A DNA stretch of 64,000 nt from Scatophagus argus (lineage: Eukaryota > Chordata > Actinopteri > Scatophagidae): contig NC_058516.1 of NCBI RefSeq assembly GCF_020382885.2, positions 4,558,594 to 4,622,593 of the forward strand, given 5' to 3'. The notes below the pieces were generated by a model, which was not told where the DNA came from, ran no database searches, and worked only from the letters and a program-made list of their open reading frames with translations. Made by a program: the position numbers and the translations under genes. Positions 48,601 through 60,003 of the stretch are shown piece after piece; the stretch's first letter is position 1; every line of letters starts with the position of its first letter.

Positions 48601-51600
48601 AAGGAGGTGCACATTTCTGTGTCTGTCTTTTCTCTTTTTCAGGTGTTAAGTCTTAAAAAACAAAAAGCAGCTTGCAAGCAAAATAAACAGAAATCCAAAC
48701 TTCTGCCTGTCGTACGTCACTTGATGAAGCTCCCACGTCTCCTCCAAGCCCAGTATTGTTTTGGAGAAAGTCTGATTCTGCTTTGTTGAAGATGAGCATG
48801 TGGCACAGGAGTTTCCATGCGAGATTTCTTTAAACGAAGTAAACCTAAAACCTGCATAGCTGACCCGTTTAATCACAGTACAGTTAAATCACAAAGCAAT
48901 GCAAATGAGGGACAAAGAGGAGACACAAATAAGCGCAGACCAACAAGCCAGTCATGCTGTGTAAGTGCGGAGGATGAGAATTTGTTTGGAGATGACTACT
49001 TAGTGGCTACAAACAGAGGATCATGGATGTCTGTAGCAGCAGGATGTCTTCTTTGTTTTCTTCTCTTCCTTGTCTCCTTCTCTGTCTTTAAGCTGTGTTT
49101 GTTCTTCCACTTCCTCCTCTCGTCGCCCCCCCTTAACCTCCTTTAAAGCAAGATTACTGCTACCCAGTACTGGCTCCTGTCCAGACTCCACAGATCCTCG
49201 AGCTGTGGCATCTGTCAGCCTCTCTGTCATAACTCACACACAGGACTGTCAGTCAGACGGCTTGTATCATCGCTCTCTGACGGTCAGCTGACAAATTGTT
49301 GATGTTTATAGAGGCCTGGGAAGCCTGAGAAAGTGTGTGTGTGTGTGTGAGGACAGTATGCGGGTGTGTCTCTGCAGACAGACTGACCACACAGAAACAG
49401 ATGGACACACACTCGCTCACACACACACACACGGTAGCCAGATGGTGACAGGCTTGGCTCACACTTTGGCCTTCACTGCTCTGATTCCTCTCCTCCTCAT
49501 TTCTCTCCTCACTGCTCTACTTTCCAGTCCACGACGAGTTTTGAAAAATGCCGCTTTGTCTCCGTCTGGTTTGCATCCTGCACTAACAGGCACTGAGTCG
49601 GTTCCTGCTAATTTTCTGTATTTGTTTGCGGGTGAAAACCGAGTCATTGAAATTAAATAGTAAAAATAGTAAAACAGCTAAAATGAGCATGTATCCTAAT
49701 TTGTGTCGTTTTTTTAAATTATTATTATTTCTAAGCAACAACACGCCTACTTACTGATTAAAAAGATATTGTTTGATAACAGCTGAAGAGCATTAAATCA
49801 CCTAAATGATTTAAAACTAGCTAATCGTGTTCAGCACTAAGCAGGCAGTCGTTCTGTGCAGGCGATTCAGCCCAGGTTTAGTGCTTGAGAATATTCAGAT
49901 ATTACAAATGTTATGTTATAATGATTTGTGAAGGTTAAATCCGGAGAAGAGTGAGATGTGTGTTATCTATTACAGTTTTTAAAACTCTCATAAAGCCATT
50001 TTGTTCATATCGAGTGTGAGTGTTTTTTTCTGCAAGTGAGCCGTGAGTGAATCTCAGATCTGCTGATTGAGTTGTTATCAGTGTGTTTGCTTGTGTGTGC
50101 CTGTCAAAGAAAGGAATGCTCGCCTTCACACAATCACTTATTACCTTGACTCGAGCCTCATCACACTCCCTGAATGTACAACAGTACGCTGTAACCCAGG
50201 GTGGTACCGTTCAGCTTCAGCTGCCTCGGGGAACATCATTCTGGACTAATTCTGGCTTCAGTCTATTTTGAAAATCCCGACCTCTCAGAGGAGGTTTTTC
50301 GTTGCTGGTCAAGTTCCTGCTGCTGGATCCAGACAAAATAATGTTATACATGCAAACGAAACAAGGCTCGCTCGGGTGAGGCTGCATCGTTGTTTTTGAA
50401 CACTCCCGGCTGAGCCTCGGCCTCCAGCTATTCATTAGGACCCAAACCTGGAGCCTGGACCTCGCATCGAGGTCAGAGGTCGGAGGCTCGTTAAAGTGAG
50501 GAGAGGCTCCATTTTTTAGTGTTCCTGTGCCATGTTTTCTCACACTCGTAGACTCATTTGAAAGGTAGATGTTAGCTTGGAGCAGGACTCACCTTGCAGC
50601 AGTCCTCTCCTCCTCTCGCCTCCCCGCCCCCATCTTCCACTTTCATTGTTATTTTAATCTAATGTTGTTTCTCCCTCCTCTGTTCCTTCTCTTCCAGCAA
50701 CGCTCCCCCGGCAAAGCGCTCTTTGACCAGGTTTGTGTCCACCTCAACCTGTCAGAGGGGGACTATTTTGGACTGGAGTACACGGACCACCGCAAGATGA
50801 CGGTGAGGGGCGCACACTTACTTCACTGTATTCATATCGTATACTGCGCCTTCACTTTGCACAAATCTAGTTTAAAACCACGACTTACACAGATTTTTGT
50901 GTAGTATTTAAAATGTTTTAGAGCATATTCAGAGGCATTCTAAAACTTCCTGTTTTTCACTCTTGAACTTCATCTTATGTGGGTTCAAGCATCAACCTGG
51001 AATCGGTTGTTCCGCCCGTTTCTCAAAAGAGCAGCTGGTTGTGATGACTTTGCACACCCGCTGCGTCTGTAGTTCGCAGATGCTGTTGTCTGTGCTGCAT
51101 TCCTGGCTGCTGAATCCTGCTGCTCGAATATGCATCAGCGCGTGGGAAAAGTCAGCCCCAGGCTCTCAGAGAAAGAAGAATCCAATTGACGTGCACATAT
51201 AAACCGGACCGGACTCAAACACAGACACTCAGTGTGCATATGAGCGCCTCGGGCATCAGAGCAGTGCGTTTTGAGGTGCTCCCAACCTCCAGCTCATGCA
51301 ATGCTGATGAAATAATAACTCCATTGTAGGCAGGCATGCACAGGAAGAAGCAGGCGGACACACACACACACGCGCACACACACACATGCATCATCATACA
51401 TCAGACGTTTCCTGCCTTGTTTATGTGAGTTTTATAGCTGCGATAAATAACCCAGACTGAGAAGCAGCACTGGAGACATTATAATGCTGCCATAATGCTT
51501 CATATGAAACTCACACATGTACCACGTGAACGCCAATGAAACGGTTAAAGCTGTTGAGCCAGTTGAATCTTAGGAGAAAATGCTCTTCACTTTGCTGTAT

Positions 51601-54600
51601 TTGTAGTAAAGTCTTGCTCTGTGCTCCACAGCTGTGGTTGGATCTGCTGAAGCCGACGCTGAAACAGATCAGACGTAAGCAGTTTGTTTCCTAACTAATC
51701 CACCTGTGTGACAAAGAGTGCGATTCTGCCTTTCAAAATAAGTCGTCTCTCTCCGTCTCGACTCCTTTTATTAACTGTATCCCTCCTTTTGTCTCCCTCA
51801 GGGCCTAAGAACACCATCCTTCGCTTTGTGGTCAAGTTCTTCCCCCCTGACCACACGCAGCTCCAGGAGGAGCTGACTCGGTAGGTCTTCTCGACACAGA
51901 AACCAAACCCGTCTCAGAACAAACCTCCTGTATTAAAAGGCGTGTTGTTTTGCTGCTGCTTTTTCTGTCTGGCCAGCCGGCTTTCGGCCCCTCAGGAAGG
52001 CTTTCACAGCCGTGTCCATTTGTCACAACATGTTTGCTTCCTGCTTTGTTCCTCTGGTTTTCCTTGGTCAGCCACTTACCATTTATAATACACTTATAAC
52101 CACGTGACATATCATCAAAGCATTTCGGGCAAATCATTTTTTTTTTTTTGAAGGCCGTCCTGCGGGTACCAGGCTTATGAAAACATTTGTTTAACCAAAC
52201 CAGCTAAAAAGAGACAAGTTGTAAAGGCTTTTTACTGTGGAAGACATATTTAGATGTTAATCTCAGACATCCAGCTGGATCTGCAGAAGCATCGCGTTTT
52301 TTTTAGCATCTACAGACTAGATTATATAACTATATTATGCTCGCACCTCGCGCCTCCTTTTCATCTCCTTGTTTAAGGAGTCGAATTTATCAGCCACCAT
52401 CTTGTCTGCCGTTTTTTGTTTTGTTTTGTCTGGCCGAGCCTCTCAGAGCCCGTGTAGCCTCAACCGCTTGACATCGCGTGAGCAAAATATAAATACAAGA
52501 ATGATTTGACCTTCCACATTTTCCCAGGATGCCGTGGTTCCCTCTTGACTGTGCAGCAGCGCTCATTTGAGACCAGAACGAAGCAGGAAGTGAACTCTGG
52601 AGGCGAGCAGAGTGATCTCCACCATTCCTTTTAGGCTATTTAATACCACAATTTAATACCCGTTTGTCGCAGTGGGGACGATTTATCCTGCAGTTAATTT
52701 ATTATGCTATCACTGTGTTTTTTTGTACTTCCCAGCAGTATATAAGCATCAATTCAAATGACATATATTCAATTCAATTAATGTGGCGTGGACCCAGAGA
52801 AGCCAAAACCGTATGCAAGGATAAACCAATAAGAAATGTCTGATTCATTTAGGCTTGTGCTTACATCAACACTCGAACACTGAGATGATGAGCTTCTTAG
52901 CGACTGTAAAAAAGGATTAAACGCCGTCTTGCAACACAAAACACACACACACACTTACACACAAAACACTGAATTAACATTTCAGCAAATATCACAGCCA
53001 GGAGAAAATATTTATTTGCACAAGAGAGATGTGACTGCATTTAATGTGATTATCAGCCTCAGCGTTCATTGCTCACTTTGCTTCCAGCTGTGTCAGGGTT
53101 GTATTAAGTTACTGCTAATGCAAACCCAACACTTCCCGCTGTTGCTGATCCACGTTGAAAGAAACACAAACACGAGTCAGCAAATGCGATGTATTTGTCG
53201 CTGAGGTTTGAGCCATGAACATGAGTTCTTTATTAAAACAGTGTGAGTTTGTCTGGCTGCACTGTGAACACATACACCAGTTGCTCCTCTGTAATTCATC
53301 TGTAGGATTAGGACTTCAGTTTCAGTTGGGGACATTTTCCTCCGACGTTGTTCGACCTCTTAGCTGGCCAGTTTGTTCCATTGATGCCATTTTTTCTTGG
53401 AGGGTGCCAGCTGACTCCTTCGTTAAACAGGAAGTGGGCACGCAGCCTTTTTTTTTTCCCCCTTTTTTTGACTCTAACAGCACTTCGTTGTTGTCAGCGT
53501 TTCCTGTGATAGATGTGATAGATGGAGGAAAGATGCCTTTGTTGATGTGTCAAGCTGATATTTGCCTTTTATCAAAAAGGGGACGCTGGGCAGTCAGAGC
53601 TGCTGCAGTATGATGGAGGTGTGACACGGCTGAACGGAAAGAGATTTTAGAGGCTAAATGTTGTTATTTTTTTGTCTCTTTTCTCATGTTGCCCATACAT
53701 TACAAACTGTCACACTCTGAGCTGCAAACATAGCAAAGCTGCACTCTCCATAACAGAGTTTCAGAGTCTGTATATCATGTATTTTAGTCTAAATTTGGTG
53801 TAGTCTTCTTAAATAGTAAAATTGCTCCAGACTAAAATAAAAAGATCTCAAAACTCACCAAAGCCTCATTACCTTAATTAGAGAGTTAATTGTGCGGTTA
53901 AAAAAGGTAGAATTGGCTCTCACATGAAAAAGCTGCTGTGGCCCATTAATCACACACACACACACACACACACTAAATGGCAGCCAGTCCATGATTTGTG
54001 CACAGAGCAGAGAGCTGGAGAATCAGCCAAACTCTGTTTAAAAACACTCGTGTTTTAAATTAGCTCTGGTGACTTTGGTGCTTGTTTTCCTCACTGAGGA
54101 AGTGTTTGTTCTTCCATTTGCTTTATTGTTACCCCGAAATACATAACAAATGTTTTTTAAAAAAATAATGCATCAGTATAAATAGCTAACAGAATCTATG
54201 GAGTGTGTGTGTGTGTGTGTGCGTGTTTTGTCTCTGAGCTGATGTGGTTTTGAGGTCGTCTGTCTTAATGCACCACAGTCTTCTTCATACTGCTGTCTCT
54301 GCTGTTTCTTAATAGAAATGCAGCGTCGTGACCTGGCAACATGAATGTGCTCTGTGTGTGTGTGCTTGTGTGTGAAGCAAAGTCTACATTGTGTTTTAAG
54401 TATCTGACTGCGTTTTCTCAGTTTGGGTTTGGTTGAAGTCAGTAGTTGCACAGTCTCAGAAGTGTTTGAGCGTGTCTGAGTGTGTGGAAATGCCAACAGT
54501 CGGATGGCATATCATTTATAAAGTGTGCATTATCTCCATCGTTTCTCCCTCCCACCCTCTCTTCTGTTTCTGTCTTTCGCTGTCCTTCTTTCCAGGTATC

Positions 54601-56501
54601 TGTTTGCCCTGCAGATTAAACGCGACTTGGCCTGTGGGCGCCTCATCGGTAACGACAACAGCGCTGCTCTCATGGTCTCGCACATCATTCAGTGTAAGTG
54701 CAGCATACATGCACACACACATGTGATGTGTATGCGCTGTGTGGTAGGAGGGTGACACTGTGCAAAGGTCCATCTGAGACGTGCCGCATGTTACGTCGAG
54801 GTGGGCACAACAGCTGAACTGAATGTGCAGAGAGATAGATTATGATTATTATAAGAGGGGTTCCTCAATTTAGGCTTTAAAGATAAAATAAGTTTTAAAA
54901 TCACACAGTGGAAGCTGACATTAGACGTCTTGTGTGAAGAAAGCCACAGCAAATTTTTATTTATGTGAAGGACTCGACAAAAAAAACAAAAAAACATAAA
55001 TAACAGCTTTGATGAAGCCAGAAATTTGACATTTCCCACATCTGAGAAGGGCTTTCGTCTCACTGTGGGCACCAGCGTAATGAAAAACCTGCACGCTTCG
55101 CTTACGTGGAAGACCATAAATCACCAAACACATGACAGATGTTCCCTTTGGGGGAGTTTCAGTAGGACTTACTGTGCTATGGCTTGTGATACACACAAGC
55201 TGGTTCAAGTTTTCACCAGATTTGCTGAATTTCTACCTACAGAAAAGGCATCGATTCCATACAAAACACGCAGCACTTATGTTCACACACTGATGGGGAG
55301 GGGATCACGTATGTGGGCTCACTCCAGCGGGCAGATGCTCTGCCAGCATGAGACTACGCCCCCGGTTCACGCCACCGAAGGACCCGATGACGTTTCCCTC
55401 CTGTCACTCTCCACTTACTGCGCCCACAGCACCAGTATTCCCTGGCAATCGAAGCGCCCCGCGTGATGTTTGAATGAAGCGAACGCAGCTCGTCAAGCTG
55501 CCTGCGTTCGCCCCAGCGACCGTTGTCATGCAGCACCATGTGTGGAGGATGTAGGATTTATGGGTTCAATTCTGTCTCGTGGGCTGCGGCGCAGCATGCT
55601 GAAGAACACGACTCGGTTGCCGTGGTAACCGGCAGTGCCGTGCCTGTAAGTGTGCACCTGTGGGTGGTGCACCGCAAGGGCCTATTGTTGCGGTTATTGG
55701 ACAGATGGAGACAGCACACTTCAACTGAAGAACAGTAGAACAGAGTGAGATCACGAATAAGATTAACTGGAGCAGAATTTCCTTTTGTTGTCGTATTTGC
55801 TTGCATTCCTCCTGACTGTATATTTTCCTCAACACCCTGCATCTCGATATTATCTGAACCTCGTCTGGCACCCGCCTCCTTGTCTCACCGTGCGTCTCTC
55901 TTCATTTTCTATCTAAATAAATATTGAATTCTCACCCTTCTGTCACCTCTCTCTCCCCTCTCCTCCTCCTCCTCCTCCTCCTCCTCCCCCCTCAGCTGAG
56001 ATAGGAGACTTCGATGAGACCCAGAGCTGGCAACACCTCCTCCACAATAAGTACATGCCCGACCAGGACGCCATCAGAGACAAGATCATCGAGTGCCACC
56101 GCAAGCATGTGTGAGTCGCGTACATATTTTCACCCTGCTTACTAGCAACAACAGCAAAATATCTAACGATCTCCATATAAAGTATCACAAAGATGTAAAA
56201 CCGAGAGCGCAGAGAAACAGTGAGGCTCAAACACCCAAGTGAACGAGTGATACAGCAGCACAGCACAGTTTACCTGCAAACAGCTGGTCAAGATTATCCC
56301 TGCCTGGGAATCAACACTGAGCCTGGCTTTCGTCTGACTGGGGATCAGTTTCTGAGTGGCATTAAGCTTGGAGGTGTCAGGAGAAATTGTTTTTCATATA
56401 AACACACACACACACACCACACACACATAGAGATATGTATCTGTTTATTCAAATGCGCACTCAGAAACACACCTAATGCACAGTTACACCCCACCCATAA
56501 G

Positions 56502-56543
<42 letters not shown>

Positions 56544-59500
56544 TCTCCCTCCTGCGGAGATGTTTATCTCTTAAACCACAACTGCTCACACACACACTTT
56601 TAATCTCTCCCCCGCAGAGGTGGCTGCACACAAACATACGACTTGGCACTCCCTCTCTGCCCCTGGGACCACACATTCTCACAACACGTCTTACATCGCA
56701 GCTGTGCTTCCACCCCGCCCCACCGCTGTTTGCAAACACATGACAAATGCATTTCCTTGTTTTCTGGAGATATGAATTCCCCTAAAACCGTCCCTTAAAC
56801 CACTGATAAGAGCTGGAAACCGAATCACCAGACTACAATCCCTCAACCTCCCCACGTTGACGCAGGAAGGAAGTGGCTAATTCAGCAGCTCATTCAGGAA
56901 ACAGGAAGCTATTTTCAGATTTGTGAGGAAACAAACTTCTTCTTGTGGCACGTTACTTTCCGCCCACAGTGGGTGCTGCCATTTGATCCTGGGGTTTGTT
57001 TTAAGACTCTTTGTTGTTTCTACACTCCCAATAAATCTGGATTAGAGACCTGGAATGGGTCTTGTCTAGTGTCAGGCACATGCAGTACAAATAAGGACAC
57101 TCTACCCCTTCGTTAGGAATTTGCACTAAATGTTGAATGCATCTATTTATGTACAAGATATCAGAGTAAAAAGCTGACTGATTGGATTGTTGATTAATGG
57201 ATGGATGGATCGCTCTGCTCAACAGCGGACAGACTCCTGCAGTCTCAGACTACAAACTGCTGGAAATCGCTCGGCGGTTGGAGATGTACGGCATCCGTCT
57301 GCACCCAGCCAAGGACCGAGAGGGTACCAAACTCAGTCTGGCTGTTGCACACACTGGAGTTCTGGTTTTCCAGGTAAACATGAGTGACATCAAGTGACCT
57401 GCTTAAAATCTCACATTGTCTTGCTGAAATGTGCGTTGAAACAGCATATTTATGATGGGGAAATGAAATAATCATAACCAGCTTCTCATGATGTCCTTTG
57501 TTCAGGGGTACACAAGAATTAACACCTTCAACTGGTCCAAGGTTCGCAAGCTCAGCTTCAAACGCAGAAGGTTCCTGATTAAACTCAGAGCTGACCCCGC
57601 TGTACGTCCCCGTAACACTTCCTTTATTTCCCTCATTTTCCATCTTATGTAGTCATCTGTCCTGCATCTCTTCTCCTCTTCATCCGCATTTAAATCCTCC
57701 TCTGGGTCTTCCAGCAGAACGCCCACCACGACACGCTGGAGTTCGCCATGGCCAGCAGGGATTGCTGTAAGATCTTCTGGAAGATCTGCGTGGAGTATCA
57801 CGCCTTCTTCAGGCTCTTCGAGGAGCCCAAGCCCAAACCCAAGCCCATCCTCTTCACCAGAGGATCTTCGTTCCGGTTCAGGTAAGGAGAGGTCAGAAAG
57901 GGAAGGATGGAAAGCTACATTTGCATTCATCTTTCATCACCTGCTCTTCTCTCTTTGTGCCTGCAGTGGTCGAACTCAGAAGCAGGTCATCGACTATGTG
58001 AAAGACTCAGAGCTCAAGAGAGTTCCGTTCGAAAGGTGAAGCTCCTGTTGCACAAAGGACACAAACCAGCCATCACCTTTGCACATTAATTGCACATGGT
58101 TTGGCCTCATCCATCCCCTCCTGTTTTGCAGAAAGCACAGTAAGATTCTGTCCAACAGCAGCATGACCCCCGAGTCGTCTTCCTTCAGATCGCAAGTGCC
58201 AAAAGAGGTGACACACACTTTAACGCCGACAGACTCTGACCCTCATTCACCCAGTCGCTCTTGTTCTATTCTTTCTTTTGATTTTTCTTGTAGCTTGACT
58301 TGCTGTGCTCACTTACAGACTCTTTGTGTCCGTTTTTATTACTTAAATCTGCAGCTCCTCTGTGGCCAAAAGTACAAAACAATTTATTCAAAGTCAATAA
58401 TTCTGTATGAGCCCAGTTGAAACTAAGATTACAAAAAACTTATCTTAACTGCCTCCTGTTTCTGTCTGTCTTCTGTCTTTTTCTTCCTTTTCCTTATCTG
58501 CAGAGTGCCATGTCTGTGCCATTAGCAGATCAGCCGGACTCAGTCAGACTGGGTCATCAAACTGACTCTAATGGTCCAGAGGAGCCCCCAGTGGTCACAT
58601 CCTCCACCAACGGCTTCCATGATACGCCAGCAGCGCCTGGCTCAGACCCGACTCAGTTCCGACAGAACCACAACGGCACCGGATCAGCGCCGGACCCACA
58701 CTTCCTCAACCCAGGTCCATCCTGCAGGGCAAACAAAGGCAGCAGCTCTTCTATTCCTTACATAGACTGCAGCGACATAGACAGTGAATGTGATGTGACA
58801 AAGAGCAACAGGGCCGCCAGGGGCCACAGCAATGCAAATGACAGCAATGCGGATGAGCCTTGTGAATATAATAAGCATGAGAGGGACAGCAGCAATGGGG
58901 GTCAAGCCGGGGATCTGTTTGGGGCTGTGAACGGGTTCTACCACAGCAATCACCAGGGGCTGATGCAGCAGCACCAACAGCAGGGTATGATGGGTAACAG
59001 AAGCTCTGTAGATCAGCCTCCAGTGGCTAACATGTTTAGCGTGAGTCGTGAACTGACAGATTGTGACGTTTTGCCCAGTGAAGGTTCATTTCATGGGCGC
59101 CTTCCGCTGCACAGCACGCTGCTGGATGAAATCTTTCAGGGTCGAGACAAGCGAGTTGCAGCGATAGGGCGACCGTTAGGAAACGGGACTCGTAGTCAGT
59201 GCTCCAGCCCGGTGATCAGCAGCTTCCACCATCGCACCAGCTCCCTCAGTCATGCCGAGATGACAAATGGTCACGGTCAGCCGCGCTCGCGTTGGGATGA
59301 CGGCGGGCATTATTTCAGTAAACGTCCAGGAGTTCTCCCGGTGGAAACTCCTGCTGTCCCGCCGTCATCCCACCCACCAAATCACTACGGTAGCTACTCC
59401 CCGATCACCTCAAACCGCACTCCGCCACACTTTGCCAAACTGTACAACAACAACAACATGAGGAACCGTTCTGATACTGATCCATTCATTCTCAGCCAGC

Positions 59501-60003
59501 TGACTTCCACCCCCATCCACCACCAGGACCCTCATCGCTCCGGGTTGCACAGCCAAGCGCCATGTTCAGCCCCGATGGAGCGGAGAATGATCATAACTAA
59601 CGGCAATCATTCAGGGAACCTCGTGGTTCCCGGTCAGGCACGGTCCAACACGGTGCAGCGGCTGTTTGGCCGTCAGGGAAAGCCCGGTAACAACCACAAC
59701 AACCTGAACCAGTCGGTCCAAATGATCGACGGGTCCACCAGCAGCGGCACTGACACCAGCGACACGGAGTCGGACACCGGCAGCAGCGCGTACAGCCAGC
59801 CGTTAATGTACGGAAATCCTGTCGCTGTCAGTTCCATGAACTCGGTCAACTCGAACGGCGTGAACTCGTCCCCGCTGCCCCGTAGTAAGTTCTCCTTCGG
59901 GAGTCTCCAGCTGGAGGAGGGGGAGGACGGCGAGGGGCAGGAGGTGGAGGGTTGTTACCGCTTCAACGAGGAGGACATAGCAGGCCAGGTTTTCAGCTGT
60001 TGA
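33691..60003 (+). CDS. FARP/FRMD7-family FERM-FA protein lacking DH-PH (FRMD7-like)
   Basis: Coding exons: 33691-33864, 50698-50802, 51632-51674, 51802-51880, 54596-54693, 55996-56110, 57226-57373, 57506-57601, 57715-57881, 57967-58035, 58132-58207, 58504-60003. They total 2670 nt in continuous phase, giving 889 residues. The start has a strong Kozak context (GTCACCATGG). Residues 1-40 carry the FARP-type tag [16 protein letters not shown]. The FERM module spans about 41-330, with [16 protein letters not shown] (F2), [20 protein letters not shown] and [14 protein letters not shown] (F3). The FERM-adjacent segment [20 protein letters not shown] follows, then a 499-residue low-complexity tail. 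FARP1/2 act on Rac through a DH-PH unit; this protein has none and ends [16 protein letters not shown]...FSC, recalling FRMD7 (SSGSLQLDEEDED). FERM identity looks closest to FARP1. It could be an frmd7 ortholog or a shortened farp1 duplicate. Membrane-cytoskeleton scaffolding is inferred. Confidence 0.9.
35905..35951 (+). mobile_element. LINE 3' terminus with ATCTT tail
   Basis: GACTAATAAAGGATTACCTT followed by (ATCTT)n matches, in the opposite orientation, the GATAAGATAAGG...CCTTTATTAGTC terminus at 6054. Only the extreme 3' end is clear. Confidence 0.6.
38419..38438. repeat. G20 homopolymer
   Basis: Twenty uninterrupted G residues after CACCTTGT. In transcripts of the FERM gene this intronic run is on the sense strand and can form quadruplex structures. 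Its length may also be affected by sequencing error. Confidence 0.9.
42778..42796 (+). promoter_or_regulatory. ZNF143/Staf-like motif
   Basis: ACTACAAATCCCATGATGC closely matches the ZNF143 (Staf) consensus of vertebrate promoters. It lies within the 16.8-kb intron and no promoter elements or exon were recognised beside it. The same word also occurs in dispersed repeats. Confidence 0.4.
43708..43723. repeat. C16 homopolymer
   Basis: Sixteen C residues within the same intron. Confidence 0.9.
55370..55640. other. CpG-rich segment within an intron
   Basis: GC and CpG are clearly higher than in surrounding intron DNA. A perfect 10-bp inverted repeat, GCGAACGCAG (55479-55488) and CTGCGTTCGC (55502-55511), encloses a 13-base loop. 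Neighbouring open frames (55026-55466 plus strand, 55566-55871 minus strand) are unrecognised. It may be a decayed mobile element or an intronic CpG island. Confidence 0.35.
55959..55991. repeat. (CTC)n tract before a FERM-gene exon
   Basis: A nearly pure CTC repeat followed by CCCCCTCAG forms the polypyrimidine tract of the acceptor for the exon starting at 55996. Confidence 0.85.
56504..56539. repeat. (CT)18 microsatellite
   Basis: Pure CT dinucleotide run in the intron between 56110 and 57226. A (CA)n run lies just upstream at 56402-56427. Confidence 0.93.
57851..58207 (+). other. FERM-adjacent (FA) segment and start of linker
   Basis: [20 protein letters not shown] followed by [15 protein letters not shown] is the FA motif found in FARP, FRMD7 and band 4.1 proteins, where it carries phosphorylation sites. 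The exon at 58132-58207 continues with a Ser-rich linker ([17 protein letters not shown]). Confidence 0.85.
58504..60003 (+). other. Single large terminal exon: disordered tail
   Basis: One open exon encodes residues 391-889. It is rich in Ser, Asn, Gly, Pro and Gln, with the runs [28 protein letters not shown] and [15 protein letters not shown]. It ends [16 protein letters not shown], then [13 protein letters not shown] and TGA at 60001. FRMD7 also has SSSSFPFI..., SDSESE and a SGSLQLDEE end in this order, which is the main reason for the FRMD7 comparison. No RhoGEF or PH sequence is present here or downstream. Confidence 0.88.

Larger units (their letters stand above)
33865..50697. other. 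16.8-kb intron of the FERM gene
   Basis: No second gene was recognised. Contents seen: a (CTT)n run at 33954-33975, the LINE tail at 35905-35951, (TG)n at 38051-38174, a G20 run, an (ATC)n run at 39645-39670, a ZNF143-like motif at 42778, and a C16 run. Open frames at 39005-39502 and 44810-45220 have no recognisable similarity. Confidence 0.6.
33811..57850 (+). other. Exons for the FERM domain (F1, F2, F3)
   Basis: F1 starts at residue 41 ([18 protein letters not shown]) and runs through [37 protein letters not shown] and [13 protein letters not shown]2 covers [12 protein letters not shown] to CHRKHVGQTP, with [20 protein letters not shown]3 covers [20 protein letters not shown] to [18 protein letters not shown]. 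The F3 region with the [12 protein letters not shown] basic strand suits phosphoinositide or peptide binding (family inference). Confidence 0.92.
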
